DNA of 5,871 nucleotides from an uncultured Collinsella sp. (lineage in GTDB: Bacteria; Actinomycetota; Coriobacteriia; Coriobacteriales; Coriobacteriaceae). The notes under the pieces were generated by a model. It did no database searches. It saw only the letters and a list, made by a program, of their open reading frames with translations, and was not told the origin of the DNA. Below are positions 1 through 5,871 of this stretch, piece by piece (within the stretch, counting starts at the first letter, position 1; every line of letters begins with the position of its first letter). The DNA lies in NCBI GenBank assembly GCA_902470065.1, contig CABRFA010000034.1, positions 1 through 5,871 of the forward strand, read 5' to 3'. A program made the position numbers and the translations under genes.

Positions 1-16
1 GGTTCAGATGGGGCTT

Positions 17-89
17 TGATGCATGGGTGGTCTGTTGTTGTGCAAATGGGTATCATACTGTGGTTACTGCGTCGACTCTGTGATGCATG
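17..89. repeat. 9-bp direct repeat TGATGCATG (17-25 and 81-89)
   Basis: TGATGCATG occurs at 17-25 and again at 81-89, with start points 64 bases apart. Each copy contains the palindrome ATGCAT. Two such copies in a short leader could be a regulator binding site, but nine bases can recur by chance and nothing else supports an operator. Confidence 0.2.
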
Positions 90-156
90 TTTGTACGTTC
101 CCGGCGGTCGGTTTGCCAGAAGCGCCCCGTCGGTTGTTCCAGACCCGTTTCGAAGA

Positions 157-161
157 AAGGA
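157..161 (+). promoter_or_regulatory. Shine-Dalgarno-like AAGGA for rnj
   Basis: A purine-rich stretch, GAAGAAAGGAAA at 152-163, contains AAGGA, the only plausible ribosome binding site near the rnj start. The gap to the ATG at 176 is 14 bases, longer than usual. It supports the start at 176 over the ATGs at 23 and 83, though the strongest argument for 176 is protein homology. Confidence 0.5.
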
Positions 162-175
162 AACCACACGAACCT

Positions 176-1846
176 ATGGCAGCTAAAAAATCATCTCCTT
201 TGAAGATCATTCCGCTCGGCGGCCTTGACGGCATCGGCAAGAACATGACGGTCTTCGAGTGCGGCGACGACATGGTGCTCGTCGACGCCGGTCTCATGTT
301 CCCGGATGACTCCCAGCCCGGTATCGACCTGGTGCTTCCCGACTACACCTATGTTTTGGAGAACGAGGAAAAGCTCCGCGGTATCGTCGTCACCCACGGC
401 CACGAGGACCACACCGGTTCGCTTCCGTATCTGCTGCAGGACCTCAACAACAAGGTGCCCATCTTCTCGAGCAAGCTGACGCTTGGCTTTATCGAGGGCA
501 AGCTTTCTGAGTTCCGCATCCGCGCGCCCAAGTTCCGTGAGGTCAAGGGCGGCAGCCACGTCAATCTGGGTGGCATCTCGCTCGACTTCTTCTCGATGAC
601 GCACTCCATCCCCGGCGCTCTGGGCGTGTTCATTCGCACCAATCAGGGCACCGTTATGCACACCGGCGACTTTAAGCTCGACCAGACGCCCATCGACGGC
701 GTCACGCCCGACTACGCCGCTATCAGCCGCTTTGCCAAGCAGGGCATCGACCTGCTGCTTTCCGACTCCACCAATGCCACGGTTCCCGGCTTTACCAAGT
801 CCGAGGCCGAGGTTGGTCCCAATCTGCTGCACGCCATCAAGAACGCCCCGGGTCGCGTGTTCGTCGCGTCGTTCTCGAGCCATATCCATCGTTTGCAGCA
901 GATCTGCGATGCCGCCCGCAAGTGCGGCCGTAAGGTCGTTGTGACCGGTCGCTCCATGCTCACCAACACCCGCGTCGCGCGCGAGCTGGGCTACCTCAAC
1001 ATCGACGATGCCGATATCATTGATGCCTTCGATATCGATAACCTGCCCGACGACAAGATCGTCGTCATGTGCACCGGTTCGCAGGGCGAGCCGCTGTCGG
1101 CCCTGTCCCGCATGGCCAATGGCGAGCACAAGACGCTCTCCATCCACGAGGGCGATACCGTCATCCTCTCGGCAACTCCCGTTCCCGGCAACGAGAAGGC
1201 CGTCCAGCAGGTCGTCAACAGCCTGGCCAAGCTCGGCTGCGACGTGTGGGATAAGAACCGCGCTCTCGTCCACGTCTCCGGTCACGGTAGCCAGGAGGAG
1301 CTCAAGCTCCTGATGGCCATGGCCAAGCCCACGTACTTTATGCCGGTTCACGGTGAGGCCGTGCATCTGCGCGCCCATGCCCAGCTGGCCCGCAAGATGG
1401 GCATCAAGGACGATCATATCTTTATCCTCGATAACGGCGACACGCTCGAGATGCGCGGCGGTATCGTCAAGCGCGGTACGCCCGTCGAGTCCGGCGTCGT
1501 CTACGTCGACGGCCTGCGTATCGGCGATACCGACCCCATCGTCCTGCGCGATCGCCAGAAGCTCGCCAACGACGGCATGGTCACGGCCGTTGCTATCGTC
1601 TCGCTCAAGCACAAGAAGATCGAGGCCATCGAGTTCTCGGGCCGCGGCGTCTCGTTTGCCATCGACGACCAGTTCTCCGAGGATGTCTCCGCGTCCATCA
1701 TGAAGACGATCGAGAAGGGCAAGTTCAGCTTTACGAGCAGCGGCTCCGATGCCATTCGCAAGGCCGTGCGCGATTCGCTCTCCAACTTTATTTGGAGCCG
1801 TACGCGCACCCGTCCGATGATCATCCCGGTCGTCATGGAGGTTTAG
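176..1846 (+). CDS. rnj: Ribonuclease J (metallo-beta-lactamase/beta-CASP RNase)
   Basis: RNase J is a cytoplasmic zinc-dependent 5'-to-3' exonuclease and endonuclease acting in mRNA decay and RNA maturation. The 556-residue product matches the family's usual length of about 555. The family opening KIIPLGGLDGIGKNM follows a short N-terminal extension. The metal-binding motif HGHEDH is at residues 74-79, with further ligands at H143, D165 (in HTGDFKLD) and H392 (in PVHGE). The beta-CASP part shows SDSTNA at 196-201, SSHIHR ending at 239 and CTGSQGEP at 299-306. SGHGSQEE, with H370, follows, then a C-terminal domain ending RPMIIPVVMEV. The start at 176 is chosen because it puts the conserved opening near the N-terminus; ATGs at 23 and 83 would add unrelated sequence. 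No catalytic residue is missing. Its last codons carry the ftsK ribosome binding site. Identity is near certain; the choice between J1 and J2 subtypes is not made. Confidence 0.97.
   Translation: MAAKKSSPLKIIPLGGLDGIGKNMTVFECGDDMVLVDAGLMFPDDSQPGIDLVLPDYTYVLENEEKLRGIVVTHGHEDHTGSLPYLLQDLNNKVPIFSSKLTLGFIEGKLSEFRIRAPKFREVKGGSHVNLGGISLDFFSMTHSIPGALGVFIRTNQGTVMHTGDFKLDQTPIDGVTPDYAAISRFAKQGIDLLLSDSTNATVPGFTKSEAEVGPNLLHAIKNAPGRVFVASFSSHIHRLQQICDAARKCGRKVVVTGRSMLTNTRVARELGYLNIDDADIIDAFDIDNLPDDKIVVMCTGSQGEPLSALSRMANGEHKTLSIHEGDTVILSATPVPGNEKAVQQVVNSLAKLGCDVWDKNRALVHVSGHGSQEELKLLMAMAKPTYFMPVHGEAVHLRAHAQLARKMGIKDDHIFILDNGDTLEMRGGIVKRGTPVESGVVYVDGLRIGDTDPIVLRDRQKLANDGMVTAVAIVSLKHKKIEAIEFSGRGVSFAIDDQFSEDVSASIMKTIEKGKFSFTSSGSDAIRKAVRDSLSNFIWSRTRTRPMIIPVVMEV
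1837..1841 (+). promoter_or_regulatory. Shine-Dalgarno GGAGG for ftsK, inside rnj
   Basis: GGAGG lies within the last sense codons of rnj, six bases before the TTG at 1848. It decides the ftsK start: the next in-frame ATG, at 2289, would remove the first three membrane segments. A site placed this way suggests ribosomes finishing rnj help initiate ftsK. Confidence 0.85.
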
Positions 1847-1847
1847 T

Positions 1848-4628
1848 TTGGCGCGCGGATCTGCACAAAACGCCAAAGGCAATAAGGCCAATAACCAACC
1901 GGCATCTGCTAAGGGTGCCGGTTCCCATCTTCGTGCCAATAAGGGCCACGAGGCGGACTTTGACGATTTTGAGCCCTTGGTCGAGCCCTCGGCCAACCGC
2001 GATATCGCCGGCGTGGTCATCGCCGTTTTGGCGATTGCGTCCTTCATTGCTGTGATTTCGCCGGCGACTGCACCCGTTACGGCTGCGGTTGCCGGTTTCT
2101 ACCACCTGGGCTTTGGTCTGGGTGCCTATGTGCTGCCGATCGTCATCTTGCTGTTTGCCGCCACGCTCTTTTTAGGCGAGGACTCGCCGCTCAACATTCG
2201 CTCGGTCGCGGGCGGCGCCGTGGTCTTTATCGCCGTCGTCTCCATTCTATCGCTGATGGTGCCGGGTACGAGCGACTCGTGTGACCTTATGTTCACGCCG
2301 CAAAATCTGTCCGCCTCGGGTGGCTACATCGGTGCGTTTATTGCGAGTGCGCTGCAGAATGCCCTGGGAAAGCCTATCGCGATGGTGGTCCTGCTGGGCC
2401 TTGTCGTCGTGGGCCTGGTTATCATCGGCTTTTCGGTGGGTGGCGTGCTGCGCTCTGCTCGCGACCGTGCGGCCGATTTTGCCGAGCGCCGTCGTGCCGA
2501 CGTCAACGCGAGCCCGTGGGGTGACGACGAAGCCCTGTCGGTGCCCGGCGTTGCCCGTCCGCACCTGAGCATTCTTCGTCAAAAGGGCTCCGATATGGCC
2601 GTGACTACGGTGATGGGCAACGATGCGGACCCGGTTTTGGACGATGACGATGAGGACGAGGATCCGTTTGTCGACGTGTCCGATGCCGTGGAGGCCGAGC
2701 GTGCTAAGACGACGCTGCTGCCGCGCCGCCATGCCAAGAAGGGCAAGGCTGCGCCTAAGCTCAATACGAGTGAGCCCGACCCGTCTTGGTCCGATAGCGA
2801 GATTGAGCTCACCGAAGGCGATGACGAGGATGACGAGGCTCCGATTGAGACCGCAAAGACAACTTTGCTGCCGCGCCGCCATGCAAAGCGCGACCAGGTA
2901 ACCGGTCAGCTTTCGATGGAAGACGACCCCGATAAGATCGACGAGTCCGAGCCGCCGTTTGCCGTGAATCCTGTCTCGGCTGCACCTCAGATTCCCGACT
3001 TCTTGAAGCATACCAAGGTTGCCGATGCGCCTGCCTCGAGTGCTGTCGGATCGGCTGCGGCTAGGGATGGGGGAGCGGACGGCGGCTCCGCAGATAACGA
3101 GGGCGAAGAAGAGGACGGCCTCAAGCTTCCGCCGCTCGAGATCCTGCATGCCAACCCGCAGTCGGCGTCCTCCGCGTCTTCGGACAAGGAGCTGGAACAG
3201 ACTGCCGAGTCTCTTCAGTCCACCTTACTGGAGTTTGGTCGTAGTGCCCGCGTGGTCGGCTGGATCGCCGGCCCCACGGTGACGACCTTTAAGCTGCAAC
3301 CTGGCGAGGGCGAGCGCGTGAGCAAGATTTCGAGCCTCGAGGACGATATCGCGCTTTCGCTCGCTGCCCAGTCGGTACGTATCTTTGCCCCGATCCCCGG
3401 CACCTCGCTCGTGGGCATCGAGATTCCCAACCGCAAGCGCCAGAACGTCAACCTGGGCGACGTTCTGCCCTATGTGAAGGGCGGTCCGCTCGAGCTCGCC
3501 ATCGGCCGCGATGCCGAGGGCACGCCGGTTGTCGCCGATCTCGCCAAGATGCCCCACCTGCTTATTGCCGGTACGACCGGTTCTGGTAAGTCGGTGATGA
3601 TCAATTCCATCATCACGACCCTGCTCATGCGCGCTCTTCCCGAGGATGTTCGCCTGATCATGGTCGACCCCAAGCGCGTCGAGCTTGCGGGCTATAACGG
3701 TCTGCCGCATCTCTATGTGCCCGTGGTGACCGAGCCCAAGCAGGCCGCGAGCGCTCTGCAATGGGCCGTGTCCGAGATGGAGCGTCGCCTGAAGGTCTTC
3801 GAGCGCCTTAACGTTCGTAAGATCTCGACCTACAACGAAAAGCAGGCCGCCGGCGAGTTTGAGCATTACGACAACCCGCCGCAAAAGATGCCCTACTTGG
3901 TCATCATCATTGATGAGCTCTCGGACCTGATGATGGTTGCCGGTAAGGATGTCGAGGCCTCGATCGTGCGTATTGCACAGCTGGGCCGTGCCGCCGGTAT
4001 TCATCTTATCGTGGCCACGCAGCGTCCCAGCTCAAACGTGGTGACGGGCCTTATCAAGGCCAACATCACCAACCGCATCGCCTTTAATGTCGCCACGGGC
4101 ATCGACTCGCGCGTCATCATCGACCAGATGGGTGCCGAAAAGCTCACCGGTTTGGGCGACATGCTGTTCTCCAAGGTCGACTGGGGCAAGCCTCGCCGTA
4201 TCCAGGGCTGCTTTGTCTCGGATGACGAAATCAACGAGATTGTCGAGTTCGTCAAGTCGCAGAGCGAGCCCGACTACCACGAGGAGATCCTGTCCGCCGT
4301 GGCGCCCGCTTCTATGTCCATGGCGGGTGGCGGCGGTATTGTCCGCACCGGAGTCGCCGAGCCGCAAGACGATGATCCGCTCATTTGGGAAGCCGCCCAT
4401 ATTGTGGTGGAATCGCAGCTTGGCTCCACATCTGGCTTGCAACGTCGTCTGAAGGTTGGCTATGCGCGTGCCGGGCGTATTATGGACATGCTGGAAGAAA
4501 AGGGTGTCGTCGGCCCGCCCGACGGTTCCAAGCCGCGCGAGGTTCTGCTGGACGAAGAGGGTCTTGCCGCGCTGGAATCTGTCGACGCCGAGATGGCACG
4601 TGAAGATCGTGAGTTTGGAGGATTCTGA
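1848..4628 (+). CDS. ftsK: DNA translocase FtsK/SpoIIIE
   Basis: FtsK is a septum-anchored hexameric ATPase that pumps double-stranded DNA to clear the chromosome terminus during division. The 926-residue product has the full architecture. A short basic N-terminus leads into four hydrophobic segments at about 52-71, 91-109, 119-138 and 177-198. A low-complexity acidic and Ser/Ala-rich linker covers about 202-424. The motor starts near the LKLPPLEIL motif (425-433), followed by the alpha domain. Walker A is GTTGSGKS (575-582), Walker B is LVIIIDE with D689 and E690, and ATQRPS (723-728) is the conserved strand after it. The gamma winged helix, which reads oriented DNA motifs in this family, spans about 842-905 and includes LQRR, GYARAGR and GSKPREVLL. 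The start is TTG, one base after the rnj stop. The linker holds an exact duplicated motif. The gene is complete, with no frameshift. FtsK versus SpoIIIE naming cannot be settled from sequence alone. Confidence 0.97.
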   Translation: MARGSAQNAKGNKANNQPASAKGAGSHLRANKGHEADFDDFEPLVEPSANRDIAGVVIAVLAIASFIAVISPATAPVTAAVAGFYHLGFGLGAYVLPIVILLFAATLFLGEDSPLNIRSVAGGAVVFIAVVSILSLMVPGTSDSCDLMFTPQNLSASGGYIGAFIASALQNALGKPIAMVVLLGLVVVGLVIIGFSVGGVLRSARDRAADFAERRRADVNASPWGDDEALSVPGVARPHLSILRQKGSDMAVTTVMGNDADPVLDDDDEDEDPFVDVSDAVEAERAKTTLLPRRHAKKGKAAPKLNTSEPDPSWSDSEIELTEGDDEDDEAPIETAKTTLLPRRHAKRDQVTGQLSMEDDPDKIDESEPPFAVNPVSAAPQIPDFLKHTKVADAPASSAVGSAAARDGGADGGSADNEGEEEDGLKLPPLEILHANPQSASSASSDKELEQTAESLQSTLLEFGRSARVVGWIAGPTVTTFKLQPGEGERVSKISSLEDDIALSLAAQSVRIFAPIPGTSLVGIEIPNRKRQNVNLGDVLPYVKGGPLELAIGRDAEGTPVVADLAKMPHLLIAGTTGSGKSVMINSIITTLLMRALPEDVRLIMVDPKRVELAGYNGLPHLYVPVVTEPKQAASALQWAVSEMERRLKVFERLNVRKISTYNEKQAAGEFEHYDNPPQKMPYLVIIIDELSDLMMVAGKDVEASIVRIAQLGRAAGIHLIVATQRPSSNVVTGLIKANITNRIAFNVATGIDSRVIIDQMGAEKLTGLGDMLFSKVDWGKPRRIQGCFVSDDEINEIVEFVKSQSEPDYHEEILSAVAPASMSMAGGGGIVRTGVAEPQDDDPLIWEAAHIVVESQLGSTSGLQRRLKVGYARAGRIMDMLEEKGVVGPPDGSKPREVLLDEEGLAALESVDAEMAREDREFGGF
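2703..2738 (+). repeat. FtsK linker motif AKTTLLPRRHAK, copy 1
   Basis: Residues 286-297 of FtsK read AKTTLLPRRHAK. An acidic tract (DDDDEDED) lies shortly upstream. Copy 2 is identical in protein and lies 150 bases downstream. Matching context extends the similarity: Glu two residues before the motif and a basic residue just after it. Confidence 0.9.
2853..2888 (+). repeat. FtsK linker motif AKTTLLPRRHAK, copy 2
   Basis: Residues 336-347 of FtsK repeat the 12-residue motif exactly, again after an acidic tract (DDEDDE). Five of twelve codons differ from copy 1, all synonymously. The longest identical DNA block is 19 bases (2716-2734 and 2866-2884). Confidence 0.9.
4617..4621 (+). promoter_or_regulatory. 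Shine-Dalgarno GGAGG for rodZ, inside ftsK
   Basis: GGAGG sits in the last codons of ftsK (the Gly-Gly-Phe end), six bases before the ATG at 4628. With the overlapping TGATG stop/start it indicates translational coupling of rodZ to ftsK. Confidence 0.85.
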
Positions 4629-5871
4629 TGGCTGCACGCTTTGGTGACATGCTGCTTGAGCAGCGTCGCCGAATGGGCCTTTCCATTCAGCAGGTCGCCA
4701 ACACCATCAAAATCAGGCCGCAGATCATCGAGTTTTTCGAGACCGGTAACTTTGCTTCGATGCCGCCGCGCGGCTATGCGCAGGGCATGATTTCGAGCTA
4801 TGCTCGCTTTTTGGGCCTCAATCCGCGCGAGGTCGTCAATGCCTACTTTGACGACCTGATGGCTTACGAACGCGAGACGTCGCAGCAGGGCGGTCGTTTT
4901 CAGGACGCCGCCGGCTACGTTAATTCGCGTTCCTCGGTCGATAACGGGCGCTTCCTGATGGTTCAGGGCGGTCGTTCGACCCGCTATGGACAGCGTCCTC
5001 AGCAGGCCGGTTATATTACCGAGACGGGTTCGGGCGAGGAGATTCGCTCACAGCGTGACCGGTTCCGCAGCACGCCGATGCCCGAGGACCGTGCACTTCC
5101 CGCTGCCCGCGGCGTGGCGCGTGACCCTCGTGCCGGCTACGGCGACGGCGGCTATTCCGATCGCGGTTACCGTGGTGCCTCCGCCGGACGTTCTCGCGGA
5201 GGCTATGCGGACGCCGATACCACGCAGGTGACGCCGCGTCTTCGCTCTCAATCACAGCCGTATGGCCAGCGCTCTTCGGCTCCGCGTTCGGGCCAGCGTG
5301 GCTATCAAGGCCGCGGTGAACTTGCGCCCCGCTCGGGTCAGCGCAGCCTTCAGGGCCAGGGTGGCTATCGCGGCCGTTCCGATAGCAATCGTGGTCGTAT
5401 GCCTCAGGGAGGCGGCCGCAGCAGTTCCAATCGTGGACGCGGCGGATCACGTACTCCTCAAAACAACGGGCTCGATCCGCGTATCGTCTACGCCGGCATC
5501 GGTGCCGTTGCGCTGCTGTTGATTGTGCTCATCGTGGTGCTTCTGCGCGGCTGCGCATCTTCGGCGCCCGAGACCACGCCCGAGACGCCCACTGCCACCA
5601 AGACAACGACTAAGAAGTCTTCCAAGAAGACCGAAACGGTCGACGAGGACGAAGACACCGATGAGGCGACGGATGAGTCGACTGATTCGGACGCTACCAA
5701 GACGACGGCCAAGAAGGAAGAGAACGAGGCCACGAAGGTCGAAGTCTCCGTTGCCAAGGGAAAGACCGCGTGGATTGAGGTCAAGGTCGACGGCAAGTCG
5801 GTCTATGGCGCCCAGGCGACTGGCCCCTTTGAGCAGGAGTACACGCCCGAGTCCTCGATCGAGATCACCAC
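4628..5871 (+). CDS. rodZ: RodZ-like helix-turn-helix membrane protein (3' partial)
   Basis: RodZ-family proteins are single-pass membrane proteins whose cytoplasmic helix-turn-helix contacts the MreB cytoskeleton in rod-shaped bacteria. Here 414 complete codons are present and the frame is open at the window edge. Residues 1-80 match the RodZ-type HTH (GLSIQQVANTIKIRPQIIEF, then PPRGYAQGMISSYARFLGLNP). Residues about 81-285 form a long Arg/Gly/Tyr/Gln-rich cytoplasmic linker. One membrane helix spans about 286-306, with Arg on both sides. A Thr/Lys/Asp/Glu-rich outer linker covers about 310-370. From V371 the sequence resembles the RodZ C-terminal beta domain (DUF4115), with W382 and the KVDGKSVYG turn, but is cut off. 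The ATG overlaps the ftsK stop by one base (TGATG). Cytoplasm-in topology is inferred from the HTH and family. The family assignment is firm; a role in shape depends on whether the organism has MreB, which cannot be seen here. Confidence 0.9.
   Translation, partial: MAARFGDMLLEQRRRMGLSIQQVANTIKIRPQIIEFFETGNFASMPPRGYAQGMISSYARFLGLNPREVVNAYFDDLMAYERETSQQGGRFQDAAGYVNSRSSVDNGRFLMVQGGRSTRYGQRPQQAGYITETGSGEEIRSQRDRFRSTPMPEDRALPAARGVARDPRAGYGDGGYSDRGYRGASAGRSRGGYADADTTQVTPRLRSQSQPYGQRSSAPRSGQRGYQGRGELAPRSGQRSLQGQGGYRGRSDSNRGRMPQGGGRSSSNRGRGGSRTPQNNGLDPRIVYAGIGAVALLLIVLIVVLLRGCASSAPETTPETPTATKTTTKKSSKKTETVDEDEDTDEATDESTDSDATKTTAKKEENEATKVEVSVAKGKTAWIEVKVDGKSVYGAQATGPFEQEYTPESSIEIT
5282..5371 (+). repeat. 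Imperfect 15-residue tandem repeat in the RodZ linker
   Basis: Residues 219-233 and 234-248 are adjacent imperfect repeats. Both begin PRSGQR, and 9 of 15 positions match. A second pair, SNRGR at 253-257 and 267-271, follows directly. Codons differ between copies, so the duplication is not fresh. The repeats lie in the Arg/Gly-rich linker just before the membrane helix. Confidence 0.7.

Larger units (their letters stand above)
1..175 (+). promoter_or_regulatory. Leader / intergenic region upstream of rnj
   Basis: This stretch precedes the rnj start and holds no gene I can support. The rnj frame stays open back to an ATG at 23, but the residues it would add do not resemble the start of RNase J. 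Bases 2-19 could encode the last codons of an upstream gene (Val-Gln-Met-Gly-Leu-stop), too little to identify. TATCAT at 51-56 resembles a -10 box, but I find no convincing -35 at a normal distance, so no promoter is called. No hairpin followed by a T-run is visible. The region is presumed to hold the operon promoter or the gap after an upstream gene. Confidence 0.35.

Noticed and set aside
2..19. Possible last codons of an upstream gene such as dapA
   Set aside because: Only five residues and a stop are visible. The neighbourhood makes dapA plausible, but the sequence cannot show it.
23..175. N-terminal extension of RNase J from the ATG at 23 or 83
   Set aside because: The added residues do not resemble the RNase J N-terminus, and the start at 176 gives the family's usual length.
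191..2047. 618-residue open frame antisense to rnj and the start of ftsK
   Set aside because: It runs in codon register with the real genes, so it would be stopped only by TTA, CTA or TCA sense codons, which this GC-rich gene avoids. Its translation (rich in Asp, His, Arg and Leu) shows no recognisable domain. The opposite strand encodes a clear RNase J.
2581..2597. Possible internal start in ftsK (AAAAGGG then ATG at 2595) giving a soluble motor
   Set aside because: The purine run is weak and ordinary for this composition, and nothing else supports a short form.
2247..4637. Several antisense open frames of 200-300 codons opposite ftsK
   Set aside because: They have the same codon-register cause as the frame opposite rnj, with low-complexity translations and no domain or ribosome binding site of note.
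5016..5450. 144-residue antisense frame opposite the rodZ linker, and the + strand frames at 4986-5231 and 5262-5522
   Set aside because: They arise from the Arg/Gly/Pro-biased, GC-rich linker sequence. The rodZ frame is continuous with a HTH, a membrane helix and an outer domain, so it is the real one.
5540..5556. Lipobox-like Leu-Arg-Gly-Cys after the RodZ membrane helix
   Set aside because: The Arg is not typical of a lipobox, and the hydrophobic segment begins near residue 286 rather than at the N-terminus, so this is not a lipoprotein signal.

Overview
The window is about 60% G+C and carries three co-directional genes on the + strand, all of recognisable housekeeping families: ribonuclease J (rnj), a FtsK/SpoIIIE DNA translocase (ftsK) and a RodZ-like membrane protein that runs off the right edge (rodZ, 3' partial). 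The order rnj-ftsK-rodZ, the G+C level and the protein texture suggest a high-GC Gram-positive. Coriobacteriia (Collinsella or a relative) is my best guess from memory, not a computed assignment. In actinobacteria this neighbourhood often lies between dapA and the pgsA-cinA-recA region, so those genes may flank the window.

Layout: 1-175 is a leader with no supportable gene. 176-1846 is rnj (556 aa). 1848-4628 is ftsK (926 aa), starting at TTG one base after the rnj stop. 4628-5871 is rodZ, whose ATG shares its A with the ftsK TGA stop. Each downstream gene has a GGAGG Shine-Dalgarno inside the last codons of the gene before it, six bases ahead of its start codon. The three genes are therefore almost certainly one transcript with coupled translation. 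There is no gap longer than 175 bases, and I see no RNA gene, mobile element, CRISPR array or terminator.

Functionally the cluster joins mRNA turnover (RNase J) with chromosome segregation at the septum (FtsK) and cell-shape or envelope organisation (RodZ). The enzymatic domains look intact, with all the main catalytic motifs present. I do not see a previously undescribed system. The unusual material is in the disordered linkers. FtsK has an exact 12-residue motif repeated twice between its membrane and motor domains, each copy preceded by an acidic stretch. RodZ has an unusually long Arg/Gly/Tyr/Gln-rich cytoplasmic linker resembling RGG-type low-complexity sequence, with its own internal repeats.
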